Assembly: GCA_021299095.1 (NCBI GenBank)
Contig: JAJTFW010000017.1
Location: forward strand, 1-42,955
DNA from: Sphingobacteriales bacterium
GTDB taxonomy: Bacteria > Bacteroidota > Bacteroidia > AKYH767-A > OLB10
Reading direction: 5' to 3'
Length of the DNA: 42,955 nt
The position numbers were made by a program, and so were the translations under genes. Position 1 is the stretch's first letter; each line of letters opens with the position of its first letter. Of this stretch, positions 1 through 9,104 are shown piece by piece. A model generated the notes under the pieces. It was not told the DNA's origin. It made no database searches and saw nothing but the letters and a program-made list of their open reading frames with translations.

Positions 1-2013
1 GCGTCTGATGTGGTTTTCATCATTGACGAAGCGGATGTAGATGCTCCTTTAAATGACACGTTGATTGAGTATCATTCTGTAAACCTTGTAACGGGCATCA
101 ATGCCGGCCAGCATTTTATAGTACCCGGAGCATTCATCACGGCAAATTACGACGTGCGTTACGAAGTTGGTAATCTCACGATCCTGCCCGACACATTGCT
201 GGTAAGTGCACGCGATACGCAGGCTACCTGTGATTCACTTCCTGAATTCGTAGCCGACATTACCGGGTATCATTACAGCGATGCCGATAGTAACCTGGTT
301 GATCAGCCCCTGTCCTTCAGTTTGCTCACATCATCCGGGAACGCCGTGCCGGCCGGATATCCTTCCGATGGCACCTATCGTATTGTACCGGGTGGAATGA
401 CGCTGAACGCACCAGCCGATTACCTGTTGGTGTTTGAAGAAGGGCAGCTTGTTATCCCTGATCACTTCACGTACTATGCCGATGCAGATGGTGATGGGTT
501 CGGTTTATCGTCCGATACGGTTGTGACCTGCGATTCACTTGCACCTTCCGGATATACAGCCGTTGCGGGTGATTGCAATGATTCAAACGCTTCTATAAAT
601 CCTTCGGCCAGCGAAATCTGTAACAATGGAGTTGATGATGATTGCGATGGGCAAACCGATGAGAACTGTCTTCCTACCTGCACATTGGCTGCAATAAGTG
701 GTCCTGCCGCATTATGTAATCCGAATGCCCAGGTCATTGTTTACTCCGTGCCCCCTGCGGTTGGCGCGAGTAGTTATACATGGTCGGTGCCTGCGGGTAC
801 AACAATACTTTCCGGCCAAGGTACTTCTTCCATTTCGGTGTCCTGGCCATATTCGGTGATTCATTCAGGATTAACAGGAAGCGTTTGTGTGGTGGCCAAC
901 TTCGGCGATACCTGCGTCTCAGCTCCTAGTTGCATGTCAATCAGTGTTCAGGCTTCAACACCGGTCACTCCGCCTTATATATCTGGTCCGCCCCGTGCGT
1001 GTCCCGGTGAGGAAGCTACGTACTCCATTGCCAATGTTTCCCGTGCTACTTCCTACGTGTGGACCCCGCCTTCCGGAGTCACACTCTTGAGTGGTCAAGG
1101 CAGCAATGTGATTACAGTCCGTTTTGAAAGCGGATTCACAGGCGGATCCATGGCTGTTTCAGGTGTTAACCAGTGCGGAGTGAGTCCACAACGAACAAAG
1201 ACACTTAGTTTGAACATTCTTTCGGCTCCATCATCCATTGCCGGATTCCGAAATGGCGTATGTGGCATGAGTGGTGTGGTCTATAGCATACCCGCTGTAA
1301 ATGGTGCAACCTCTTACTTGTGGACTGTTCCCGCTGGTGCAAGCCTAATTGGTGCTGCAAATGGAACTTCCGTCGTAGTCGACTTCAATGGCAACTTTAG
1401 CAGTGGCAGTATTTCCGTGAAGGCCTTGAATTTGTGCGGAAACGGGGCCACCCGAACCGTAACTGTGGTGGGCCGACCCGTTGTAGCCGGACCAATCAGC
1501 GGACCTGTCAGTGTTTGCACAGGAAGCTCGGTTCAGTACAGCATTCCCACGGTAAATGGTGCCAGCAGTTATACTTGGACGGCACCTACAGGGGCTGTTG
1601 TGTCATCGGGCCAGGGGACGAAATCAATAACCGTCACCTATGGCGCAACGCCATTCACCGGCTTGCGGGTCAATGTTTCCGCAGCCAATGCATGTGGAAG
1701 CAGTAACCTGAACCTGTTTAATGTGGTTGCAACTAACTGTCCTCGTTTTGGAAATTCGAATTCGAACAGCTTACATGCGTATCCAAACCCCTTCACCGAT
1801 CGCGTGCAGGTGCAGTTCGATGCCGATGTTGAATCCGAATCGAACCTACGTCTCATCAACATGATTGGCGAAATTGTGATTAGCCGAACATTACAACTTC
1901 AATCCGGGACTCAACTCATCGAACTTGACGCCGGAACGATTCCTTCGGGAACCTATCTCCTGGAGTTGGAGTCGAATCAGCAGGTGTATCGTACTACACT
2001 TGTCAAATTCTGA
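1..2013 (+). CDS. Secreted T9SS cargo protein, 3' part (MBG-like, MopE-like and PKD-like modules)
   Basis: The frame is open to the left edge, so the gene starts outside the window; a GTG at position 10 is internal. The visible 670 residues begin with MBG-like segments (NYDVRYEVGNLTI is typical), followed by a MopE-like metal-binding motif (YYADADGDGFG, then DCND and CNNGVDDDCDGQTDENC), the Asp/Cys-rich form seen in many Bacteroidota surface proteins. Four PKD-like repeats follow (positions 694-1737). The last ~80 residues are a type A sorting domain (AYPNPFTDRVQV, then SGTYLLELES, ending in VKF), which in the T9SS family directs export across the outer membrane and attachment to the cell surface. 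The role is probably structural or adhesive; no catalytic motif is visible. A strong terminator follows directly. Confidence 0.88.
   Translation, partial: ASDVVFIIDEADVDAPLNDTLIEYHSVNLVTGINAGQHFIVPGAFITANYDVRYEVGNLTILPDTLLVSARDTQATCDSLPEFVADITGYHYSDADSNLVDQPLSFSLLTSSGNAVPAGYPSDGTYRIVPGGMTLNAPADYLLVFEEGQLVIPDHFTYYADADGDGFGLSSDTVVTCDSLAPSGYTAVAGDCNDSNASINPSASEICNNGVDDDCDGQTDENCLPTCTLAAISGPAALCNPNAQVIVYSVPPAVGASSYTWSVPAGTTILSGQGTSSISVSWPYSVIHSGLTGSVCVVANFGDTCVSAPSCMSISVQASTPVTPPYISGPPRACPGEEATYSIANVSRATSYVWTPPSGVTLLSGQGSNVITVRFESGFTGGSMAVSGVNQCGVSPQRTKTLSLNILSAPSSIAGFRNGVCGMSGVVYSIPAVNGATSYLWTVPAGASLIGAANGTSVVVDFNGNFSSGSISVKALNLCGNGATRTVTVVGRPVVAGPISGPVSVCTGSSVQYSIPTVNGASSYTWTAPTGAVVSSGQGTKSITVTYGATPFTGLRVNVSAANACGSSNLNLFNVVATNCPRFGNSNSNSLHAYPNPFTDRVQVQFDADVESESNLRLINMIGEIVISRTLQLQSGTQLIELDAGTIPSGTYLLELESNQQVYRTTLVKF
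694..1737 (+). repeat. Four tandem PKD-like repeats inside the left-edge surface protein
   Basis: Protein-level repeats begin at 694, 979, 1237 and 1495, giving spacings of 285, 258 and 258 bases. Each carries an ISGP-type opening, a cysteine, a VYSI-type strand, a SY(T/V/L)W strand and a LSGQG-like turn. The DNA is diverged, so this is an old domain duplication rather than a recent tandem repeat. Confidence 0.8.
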
Positions 2014-2037
2014 CACGAAACTTTTATTTATCACAAC

Positions 2038-2070
2038 AAGAAGAAGCCCCGTTTATCGGGGCTTCTTCTT
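2038..2070 (+). terminator. Rho-independent terminator after the surface protein
   Basis: A 14-bp perfect stem (2038-2051 with 2057-2070) encloses a TTTAT loop. The descending arm ends in a pyrimidine-rich CTTCTTCTT run followed by TATCTTTT. It lies 24 bases after the stop codon at 2013. Confidence 0.9.
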
Positions 2071-2356
2071 TATCTTTTCAGAATGCGCAAATGGGATTCA
2101 CTGCAAATCTGCATCACATCCCTGTGTTATCGAGCGTTGTTGCTTTAGTGGATTGAGATCCTAGTTTACTCAGACGTAATCCAGGCCGTTTAAACTGGAT
2201 TGGATTTTACAGCTCGGCTAGACTCTACCTGGACGCATTCCGATCCGACCGGGTCAAACGTTGTTTGATTACTTTTGCAAAATCGTTCTCGTCCTTTCAA
2301 TTTGAAATATCATTTGAAAACTACTGATATTCAGTCGGTAGCAATTCAAATCCCAG

Positions 2357-2430
2357 GCACCCGTAGTTCAATTGGATAGAATGACAGATTCCGATTCTGT
2401 TGGTTGTGGGTTCGAGTCCCGCCGGGTGCA
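2357..2430 (+). tRNA. tRNA-Arg (anticodon CCG)
   Basis: The cloverleaf can be folded by hand. The acceptor GCACCCG (2357-2363) pairs with CGGGTGC (2423-2429) and the discriminator is A. The D stem is GTTC/GAAT, the anticodon stem ACAGA/TCTGT has loop TTCCGAT, and the anticodon CCG is at 2391-2393 (reads CGG). The T arm is GTGGG-TTCGAGT-CCCGC. The 3' CCA is not encoded. A TACTTTTG box at 2270-2277 could be its promoter, but no -33 element is evident. Confidence 0.93.
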
Positions 2431-2440
2431 CGATGAGTCA

Positions 2441-2470
2441 CAGGCCGTTGCGTAGCAACGGCCTGTTTTT
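2441..2470 (+). terminator. Terminator of the tRNA-Arg transcript
   Basis: An 11-bp perfect stem (2441-2451 with 2455-2465) with loop GTA is followed by a T run (2466-2470). It lies 10 bases after the tRNA, so the tRNA is probably a single-gene transcript. The remaining gap sequence on either side (2071-2356, 2471-2600) holds only a weak 7-bp inverted repeat at 2178-2201. Confidence 0.88.
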
Positions 2471-2543
2471 ATTGTGAGGGAATGAAGTGACGTTTTACGC
2501 TCGTCTTGCAACGGTATACGGATTTCGAATTGCCCAAGTCTAA

Positions 2544-4235
<1,692 letters not shown>

Positions 4236-4256
4236 GCTTTTTTCTGAGGTCCGTCG

Positions 4257-4838
4257 TTAGCCTTCCCGGTGTTTACGGTAGGCGTCTGCCACTTCGCGAA
4301 GTTCCTGGTACCATTCGCTTCCATATTTACGCGTGAGTGCATCCTTCAGGAAGACATACAGCGGTACATCCAGTTTTTTTCCGAGTGAGCAGGCAGGAGC
4401 ACATATAGACCACTTGTGGTAATTTACGGCATCGTAGTGCGTGTGCTTCTCGATTCGAACCGGATATAAGTGGCAGGATACCGGTTTCCGGAATCCAATT
4501 CGCCCTTGGTTGTACGCTTTTTCAAATGCGCAAGTGGCAACTCCGTTTTCAAAAACGGTGTAAACACATTCGCGGTTACCATTGACCAGGGGTGTAACGC
4601 GATCGCCATCGGCATCCACCGTATGTAGTCCGATTTTATCAATTGACATCAGTGCTTCCGGCTGCAACATATCCCGAACTGCAGGAAAAGCGTTTTCAAT
4701 CTGTGCGAGTTCGTCTTCCTCCAGCGGCGCCCCGGAATCCCCCTCCACGCAGCAGGCGCCCTTGCAGCGCTCTAGGTCGCAAACAAAGGGGGTGTCAATC
4801 AGGTCAGTAGAAACCAGTGCGGATCCAATTTGCAGCAT
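4257..4838 (-). CDS. DUF3109 family cysteine-rich protein
   Basis: 193 residues starting MLQIGSALVS. Cysteines cluster at the N-terminus (C20, C25, C29, C30 in VCDLERCKGACC) and again in the C-terminal half (ATCAFEK, VSCHLYP, ICAPACSLG). This is the DUF3109 pattern, reminiscent of YkgJ-type zinc or iron-sulfur binding proteins; the metal and the reaction are not known. No signal peptide is seen, so it is probably cytoplasmic. It is convergent with the ABC-F gene (21-base gap) and divergent from the SOUL gene. A TACCTTTG box ends only 4 bases before the ATG, so the transcript may be leaderless. Confidence 0.9.
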   Translation of the reverse strand: MLQIGSALVSTDLIDTPFVCDLERCKGACCVEGDSGAPLEEDELAQIENAFPAVRDMLQPEALMSIDKIGLHTVDADGDRVTPLVNGNRECVYTVFENGVATCAFEKAYNQGRIGFRKPVSCHLYPVRIEKHTHYDAVNYHKWSICAPACSLGKKLDVPLYVFLKDALTRKYGSEWYQELREVADAYRKHREG

Positions 4839-4842
4839 ATGG

Positions 4843-4850
4843 CAAAGGTA
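4843..4850 (-). promoter_or_regulatory. Candidate -7 promoter box TACCTTTG for the DUF3109 gene
   Basis: Read on the minus strand this is an exact TAnnTTTG, the Bacteroidota sigma-ABfr -7 element, followed by CCAT and then the start ATG. No good -33 TTG is visible 17-23 bases upstream, which lowers confidence. Confidence 0.5.
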
Positions 4851-4892
4851 GTCGGCAATAAACCAGCAGGGCTATTCGTCTGTTAAACAAAT

Positions 4893-5495
4893 ATGAATCG
4901 CAAAAAAATGCTTCTCCTTTCCATCGCAGTGCTTTCTGTAATCTTTTTATTCTGGAATCTGCGCCTCAGTGCAGGCACCGAACAGCAGCCCTATCGGGTG
5001 TTGGATAAAGCCGATGGCTATGAAATCCGCTTATATCCGCCTGCAATGTTTGCGTCGGTCACCAAGTCTGGGCAAATGATGGATATCGGTAGTGATGGGT
5101 TTCGGGAACTTGCCGGTTACATTTTTGGCGGTAACTCCAGTGGCGAGAAGATTGCGATGACCGCACCAGTGGTTTTCTCGCCTGCAAAAGAGAACGAAGC
5201 AAGCACCGAGATGCGTTTTGTGATGCCCGCCGGGTATACGGCTGAGGCGCTGCCTGCACCACGTTCGAAGCAAGTGCAGCTCTGGGAGTCCGATACGGTA
5301 TTCATGGCCGTCAGACGTTTCGGTGGATTCGCATCAAACAAAGACATCGAGCGTGAAGCCGACGAATTGCGTGCTTGTTTACGCAAGGCTGGAATTGCTT
5401 TTGAAGACAAGGTGGTGTTTATGGCCTATAATCCGCCGTACCAGCTGGCAGGTCGGCGCAATGAAGTGGCCTTTGTGGTTCAACCAAGCCAATAA
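4893..5495 (+). CDS. SOUL family heme-binding protein
   Basis: 200 residues. The N-terminus MNRKKMLLLSIAVLSVIFLFW is a membrane anchor or uncleaved signal, so the protein is probably exported. The body is a SOUL domain, recognisable from YEIRLYPPAMFASV, the Gly-rich GYIFGGNSSGEKIAMTAPV segment and the C-terminal VVFMAYNPPY. SOUL proteins (p22HBP type) bind heme or tetrapyrroles; the bacterial role is not settled. It is single and divergent from DUF3109, with a strong terminator just downstream. Confidence 0.9.
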   Translation: MNRKKMLLLSIAVLSVIFLFWNLRLSAGTEQQPYRVLDKADGYEIRLYPPAMFASVTKSGQMMDIGSDGFRELAGYIFGGNSSGEKIAMTAPVVFSPAKENEASTEMRFVMPAGYTAEALPAPRSKQVQLWESDTVFMAVRRFGGFASNKDIEREADELRACLRKAGIAFEDKVVFMAYNPPYQLAGRRNEVAFVVQPSQ

Positions 5496-5508
5496 GGTCC
5501 CATAAAGT

Positions 5509-5534
5509 CAAAAGCCCGGCGAGCCGGGCTTTTG
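5509..5534. terminator. Bidirectional terminator between SOUL and DUF4382 genes
   Basis: An 11-bp perfect stem (5509-5519 with 5524-5534) has loop CGAG and is flanked by A and T runs on its two arms. It serves the convergent genes ending at 5495 (+) and 5556 (-). Confidence 0.88.
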
Positions 5535-5555
5535 AACTTCAGTGTGAATCAGTCA

Positions 5556-6347
5556 TCAGAGGTTTACCGCTCCAACGTTGGTGACCTGTCCGTTGGTTAC
5601 GTTCACGTTTTGGATGGTATCACCGATCCAGGGAGCCGGAGGCGCAACAACGACCGTGTAGTTGCCGGCTGGAACTGCGGGGATGATGAATCCTCCTGTT
5701 GAATCACTGAATGAACCAAATAGGTTGGTGCCATCGCTGGCGGTAATGGTACAAATCACAGAGTCCGGTACAATGGAGCCGGCAATCGCTCCACTGACAG
5801 CCTGGTCCACGACACGGATGACCGGCTTGAGGATGTATCGGCCGTTTCCGGTCTGTACGATAGACTGTTGAGCGTCAAAATCCAGCAGAACCACATACGC
5901 TACACCTGCAGAAAAGTCGCGGTGTACCTGCAACTTGAGCCCCGATTGCTGCGCACTTGGGGTCGATAAAGGATAGGTGACGCTGTCAACCACCACCGAA
6001 TTGTTGGGGCCTAGGATTACCCTAACCTGTTCGATTTTACCAGCAGGCACTGGGCCTCCGGCAATGAGTGTATCGGTTCCGTTGACGAAATCCAATAGGT
6101 TGTAAATACCTGCGTTGACCGGCAGGTTGAGGGTGCCGATCTGAGGCCCCTTGATCTCAACACCCTGAACATCAACATAAACTGCGTTGAAGTTTCCAGG
6201 GGCATCGGTCATGCGGATAGAAAGCAGGGCCTTGCCAGGTTTGATCTCGTTGCTGGAGGAAGCACCCTCTTCGGGCTTGGAGCAGGAGGAAAGCAGGAAG
6301 GCGAAGCCGGTACACAGTCCGGCAATGGCAAAAAGCAGTTTTTTCAT
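5556..6347 (-). CDS. DUF4382 domain lipoprotein
   Basis: 263 residues from the ATG at 6347, chosen over the in-frame ATG at 6368 because it gives a clean lipoprotein signal: MKKLLFAIAG, a hydrophobic core, then LLSSC with the acylated Cys at 22. Residues ~35-165 match the DUF4382 pattern (ALLSIRMTDAPGNFNAVYVDV, then VRVILGPNN). The last ~75 residues resemble a carboxypeptidase-regulatory-like beta sandwich (SGAIAGSI...GGFIIPAVPAGNYTVVV). It should be anchored in an envelope membrane; ligand and function are unknown. It is divergent from prs across a gap with a large inverted repeat. A TATTTTTG box at 6371-6378 on the minus strand could be its promoter. Confidence 0.9.
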   Translation of the reverse strand: MKKLLFAIAGLCTGFAFLLSSCSKPEEGASSSNEIKPGKALLSIRMTDAPGNFNAVYVDVQGVEIKGPQIGTLNLPVNAGIYNLLDFVNGTDTLIAGGPVPAGKIEQVRVILGPNNSVVVDSVTYPLSTPSAQQSGLKLQVHRDFSAGVAYVVLLDFDAQQSIVQTGNGRYILKPVIRVVDQAVSGAIAGSIVPDSVICTITASDGTNLFGSFSDSTGGFIIPAVPAGNYTVVVAPPAPWIGDTIQNVNVTNGQVTNVGAVNL

Positions 6348-6392
6348 GGTGAATAGTTCTTTTGACAAGGCAAAAATAAGCTAGTTGGAGCC

Positions 6393-6444
6393 AAAGCACC
6401 TGTTTCTCCGTGAATTTTCACGACTGATTTTCAACAGGTGCTTT
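6393..6444. repeat. 12-bp inverted repeat with nested hairpin between divergent genes
   Basis: AAAGCACCTGTT (6393-6404) pairs perfectly with AACAGGTGCTTT (6433-6444). The 28-base interior carries a second palindrome, CGTGAA-TT-TTCACG (6409-6422). It sits upstream of both the DUF4382 gene and prs, outside the likely prs promoter. It could be an operator or a transcript hairpin; no copy was noticed elsewhere in the window. Confidence 0.7.
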
Positions 6445-6480
6445 TCAGGCCCCGGAGGGTGGAAGTTCCGTGCTTTTCTA

Positions 6481-6511
6481 TTTGACAATCTGTGCTTTTT
6501 TTGTTTCTTTG
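6481..6511 (+). promoter_or_regulatory. Promoter of prs
   Basis: TTTG (6481-6484), a 19-base spacer and TTTCTTTG (6504-6511) match the Bacteroidota TTTG-N17-23-TAnnTTTG promoter at all but one key base. The start codon lies 25 bases downstream. Confidence 0.6.
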
Positions 6512-6536
6512 CAGCCCCTTAAAAGGCGGGAAATCC

Positions 6537-7472
6537 ATGGCACGTCAGGTGAAAATATTCTCAGGAACAGCTTCCAGGTACCTGGCGGAGCAAATTGCCG
6601 ACAGTTATGGTTCGTCCCTGGGCGATGTCAAGGTGGCCCGTTTTAGCGATGGAGAATTTTCGCCCAGTTTTGATGAGAGTGTACGCGGATGCGATGTGTT
6701 TTTAATTCAAAGCACGTTTTCACCCACCGATAACCTTTTCGAACTATTGCTGCTAATCGATGCCGCCAAGAGGGCTTCTGCTCATTACATCACGGCCGTA
6801 ATACCCTACTTCGGGTATGCGCGTAGTGACCGGAAAGACAAACCAAGGGTGGCAATTGCCTCCAAAATGGTAGCGAATTTGCTGAGTGCGGCCGGAGTTA
6901 CCCGCGTAATGACCATGGATCTCCATGCTCCTCAGATTCAGGGATTCTTTGATGTGCCCGTAGATCACCTCGATGCTTCGGCCATTTTCGTGCCCTACAT
7001 CAAAACCCTCGACCTACCCAACATGATGATTTGCGCTCCCGATATGGGCGGCGTGCACCGGGCAAGGACGTATGCCTCTTATTTCAATGCCGACATGGCC
7101 ATCATTGACAAACACCGTAAGCGTGCCAACGAAATCGAAGGCATGCAGGTGATTGGCGACGTGTCGGGCCGTGATTGCATCCTGGTGGATGACATTGTCG
7201 ATACAGCGGGCACCCTCACCAAGGCCGCAAGTCTGTTGGTTGATCGTGGTGCTGCCAGTGTACGTGCATTTTGTACCCATCCTGTACTCAGTGGCCAGGC
7301 TTACGAGCGAATTGCCGATTCACACCTTACAGAGGTTGTGGTTTGTGACACAATTCCGCTGCGTAAGGATGCCAAGAAAATCAAGCAACTCCCTACCGCT
7401 CAGTTGTTCGCAAAGGCAATTCAGCGTGTGTATGCCTACGAATCCATCAGTTCACTCTTTGTAAAAGAATAA
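6537..7472 (+). CDS. prs: Ribose-phosphate pyrophosphokinase
   Basis: 311 residues from the ATG at 6537; a longer in-frame start at 6492 would overlap the predicted promoter. It makes PRPP from ribose 5-phosphate and ATP for nucleotide, histidine and tryptophan synthesis in the cytoplasm. Diagnostic segments are RFSDGEFSP near the N-terminus, the DLHAPQIQGFFD binding region, the flexible-loop region YFGYARSDRKDKPR, and the PRPP motif CILVDDIVDTAGT. Length fits the family. It is followed after 14 bases by rplY and is probably cotranscribed with rplY and pth. Confidence 0.97.
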   Translation: MARQVKIFSGTASRYLAEQIADSYGSSLGDVKVARFSDGEFSPSFDESVRGCDVFLIQSTFSPTDNLFELLLLIDAAKRASAHYITAVIPYFGYARSDRKDKPRVAIASKMVANLLSAAGVTRVMTMDLHAPQIQGFFDVPVDHLDASAIFVPYIKTLDLPNMMICAPDMGGVHRARTYASYFNADMAIIDKHRKRANEIEGMQVIGDVSGRDCILVDDIVDTAGTLTKAASLLVDRGAASVRAFCTHPVLSGQAYERIADSHLTEVVVCDTIPLRKDAKKIKQLPTAQLFAKAIQRVYAYESISSLFVKE

Positions 7473-7486
7473 TCCCAGAAATACCA

Positions 7487-8062
7487 ATGAAAACGTTTGA
7501 AATCCAAGCCGCCTTGCGTCCCGACTTGACCAAGCAAAGCGTTAAGGCCATCCGTAACGGCGAAGGTGTGCCCTGCGTACTCTACGGTACCGGTTCAGAT
7601 CCCGTGCATTTTTCCGCACCCCTCAGTGCCTTCAAAGGCCTGGTGTACACCCCCGATGTGTATATGGTGAAGCTGATCGTCGACGGTAAAGAGCATCAGT
7701 GCATTCTCCAGGACATCCAGTTCCATCCTGTTACCGACATCATCCAGCACGCCGATTTCCTTGCCGTGAGCAACGATCGTCCGGTGACCATCCATATTCC
7801 GGTGCGCATCACCGGAGCCTCTGAAGGCGTGAAGCAGGGTGGCAAGCTCGTGACCAAAGTGCGCAAGCTGAAGGTGAAAGCCTTGCCCGCAAAACTTCCC
7901 GATTCAGTAGCGGTGGATATTACGCCTCTCAAGATCGGTGATGACGTACGCGTGCGTGATCTCAGCCTCGAGGGTGTTACCTTCCTGGATTCCCCATCGA
8001 ATGTTATCGTGGGTGTGCGTACCACACGTAACGTGGTTGCAGCCGCCGAGACGAAGAAATAA
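7487..8062 (+). CDS. rplY: 50S ribosomal protein L25/general stress protein Ctc
   Basis: 191 residues, the long (CTC/TL5) form: an N-terminal L25 domain that binds 5S rRNA (EIQAALRPDLTKQSVKAIRNGEGVPCVLYG) and a C-terminal beta domain (PVTIHIPVRITGASEGVKQGGKL, then VDITPLKIGDDVRVRDL). The 14-base gap after prs and the 69-base gap before pth give the common bacterial order prs-rplY-pth, supporting an operon. Confidence 0.97.
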   Translation: MKTFEIQAALRPDLTKQSVKAIRNGEGVPCVLYGTGSDPVHFSAPLSAFKGLVYTPDVYMVKLIVDGKEHQCILQDIQFHPVTDIIQHADFLAVSNDRPVTIHIPVRITGASEGVKQGGKLVTKVRKLKVKALPAKLPDSVAVDITPLKIGDDVRVRDLSLEGVTFLDSPSNVIVGVRTTRNVVAAAETKK

Positions 8063-8081
8063 TCCTGATCGGACCTGCTTA

Positions 8082-8109
8082 GAGAGGAACCCCGATGGCG
8101 GTTCCTCTC
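8082..8109 (+). other. Intergenic hairpin between rplY and pth
   Basis: A 10-bp perfect stem (8082-8091 with 8100-8109) with an 8-base loop lies between the two genes. There is no T run after it, so it may protect or partly attenuate an operon transcript rather than terminate it. Confidence 0.4.
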
Positions 8110-8131
8110 GGCATTTGATGACCTTTCACGC

Positions 8132-8695
8132 ATGAAATACCTCATCGTCGGACTGGGCAATATCGGGCCTGAGTATGTGCATACCCGGCACAACATCGGT
8201 TTCGATGTGGCGGATGCCTTAGCCAAATCGCTGGATGTTTCTTTCAGCAGCGACCGAAAAGTCTGGAAAGCAGAAGGAAGGTTTAAGGGACGGAGTCTTG
8301 TCATTATCAAGCCCACCACTTTTATGAACTTGAGCGGTGAGGCTGTAAGGTATTGGCTCGGATTTCTGAAAATTCCCCAAGAAAATCTGTTAATTGTAAC
8401 CGATGATCTCGCCCTTCCGTTCGGCACCCTTCGCCTCAGACCTTCGGGTGGTGCTGCCGGTCACAACGGGTTGACGAGTATCATTGAGTGTATTGGTAAT
8501 GAACGTTTTGCGCGCTTGAGATTTGGAATAGGCAACGATTACCCCAAGGGTCGACAAGCCGATTATGTGCTCGGCCACTGGACCACGGAAGAGGCTTCAG
8601 CCCTGACCGGAAGGGTGGAAACCGCGGTAGAAATCGTTAAGACCTTTGCAAGTACAGGCATACAGGCGGCCATGAACGCCTACAACAACAAATAA
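8132..8695 (+). CDS. pth: Peptidyl-tRNA hydrolase
   Basis: 187 residues. It releases peptides from prematurely dissociated peptidyl-tRNA. All key residues are visible: N10 in GLGNIGPEY, catalytic H20 in TRHNIGFDVAD, the TTFMNLSGEAV segment holding the substrate-binding Asn, and VTDDLALPFGTLRLRPSGGAAGHNG with the Asp that activates the His. It ends just upstream of the small T9SS gene. Start ATG at 8132. Confidence 0.97.
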   Translation: MKYLIVGLGNIGPEYVHTRHNIGFDVADALAKSLDVSFSSDRKVWKAEGRFKGRSLVIIKPTTFMNLSGEAVRYWLGFLKIPQENLLIVTDDLALPFGTLRLRPSGGAAGHNGLTSIIECIGNERFARLRFGIGNDYPKGRQADYVLGHWTTEEASALTGRVETAVEIVKTFASTGIQAAMNAYNNK

Positions 8696-8720
8696 TCATG
8701 GCAGGATTCTTGCTCAAGAG

Positions 8721-9098
8721 ATGAACGAAAAAATGGTGAAAAGCATGAAAAAGATCCTCTACTCCTCCATTGCATGCATTTGTCTTTCTTTCTTTTCTCA
8801 ATCTGCTTTAGCGCAGCATGATGAGCGGCTGTCGGCGAAAGGGCGCGATTGCAGCATCTCCATGTATCCTAACCCAACCACCAGCCGTTTGTTCATCGAC
8901 CTTGGTCAACCCACCGTTACTGAGCCGGCTGTCTTGATTTTCGATATGCTGGGAAATAAAATGGATGGACTTTATCCCGAACGTAAGGACCCACAAACTT
9001 GGATGGTGGATTTCAGTGGAATCAAACCCGGTTTCTATTTCGTCAAGATCCGTACTTCCGAGGAGTCAATCTCCCGCCGGATCACCATCAATCCCTGA
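8721..9098 (+). CDS. Tiny secreted protein consisting almost only of a T9SS sorting domain
   Basis: 125 residues from 8721; an in-frame ATG at 8745 (117 residues) fits a signal peptide better. Residues MKKILYSSIACICLSFFSQSALAQ form a signal peptide. Only about 20 residues separate the cleavage site from a full type A sorting domain (ISMYPNPTTSRLFID, then DMLGNKM, KPGFYFVKIRT, SRRITINP). The protein therefore carries the address label but essentially no cargo. Such short proteins could be free CTDs, decoys or remnants of a larger gene. It follows pth by 25 bases and is convergent with aspS (6-base gap). Confidence 0.85.
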   Translation: MNEKMVKSMKKILYSSIACICLSFFSQSALAQHDERLSAKGRDCSISMYPNPTTSRLFIDLGQPTVTEPAVLIFDMLGNKMDGLYPERKDPQTWMVDFSGIKPGFYFVKIRTSEESISRRITINP

Positions 9099-9104
9099 TT
9101 CTCC

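Noticed and set aside
694-1737. CRISPR-like or satellite repeat array
   Set aside because: The periodicity of 258-285 bases comes from protein domains with diverged DNA; there are no short identical repeats or spacers.
1925-2164. A 79-codon plus-strand frame crossing the end of the left surface gene
   Set aside because: It runs through the strong terminator at 2038-2070 and has no start signal or family.
2270-2277. TACTTTTG as a promoter of tRNA-Arg
   Set aside because: Exact -7 match, but 79 bases from the tRNA and without a TTG at 17-23 bases; kept only as a remark in the tRNA entry.
7696-8427. A 243-codon minus-strand frame across rplY and pth
   Set aside because: It spans two highly conserved genes and their intergenic hairpin; the Arg/Ser-rich translation is typical of a shadow frame.
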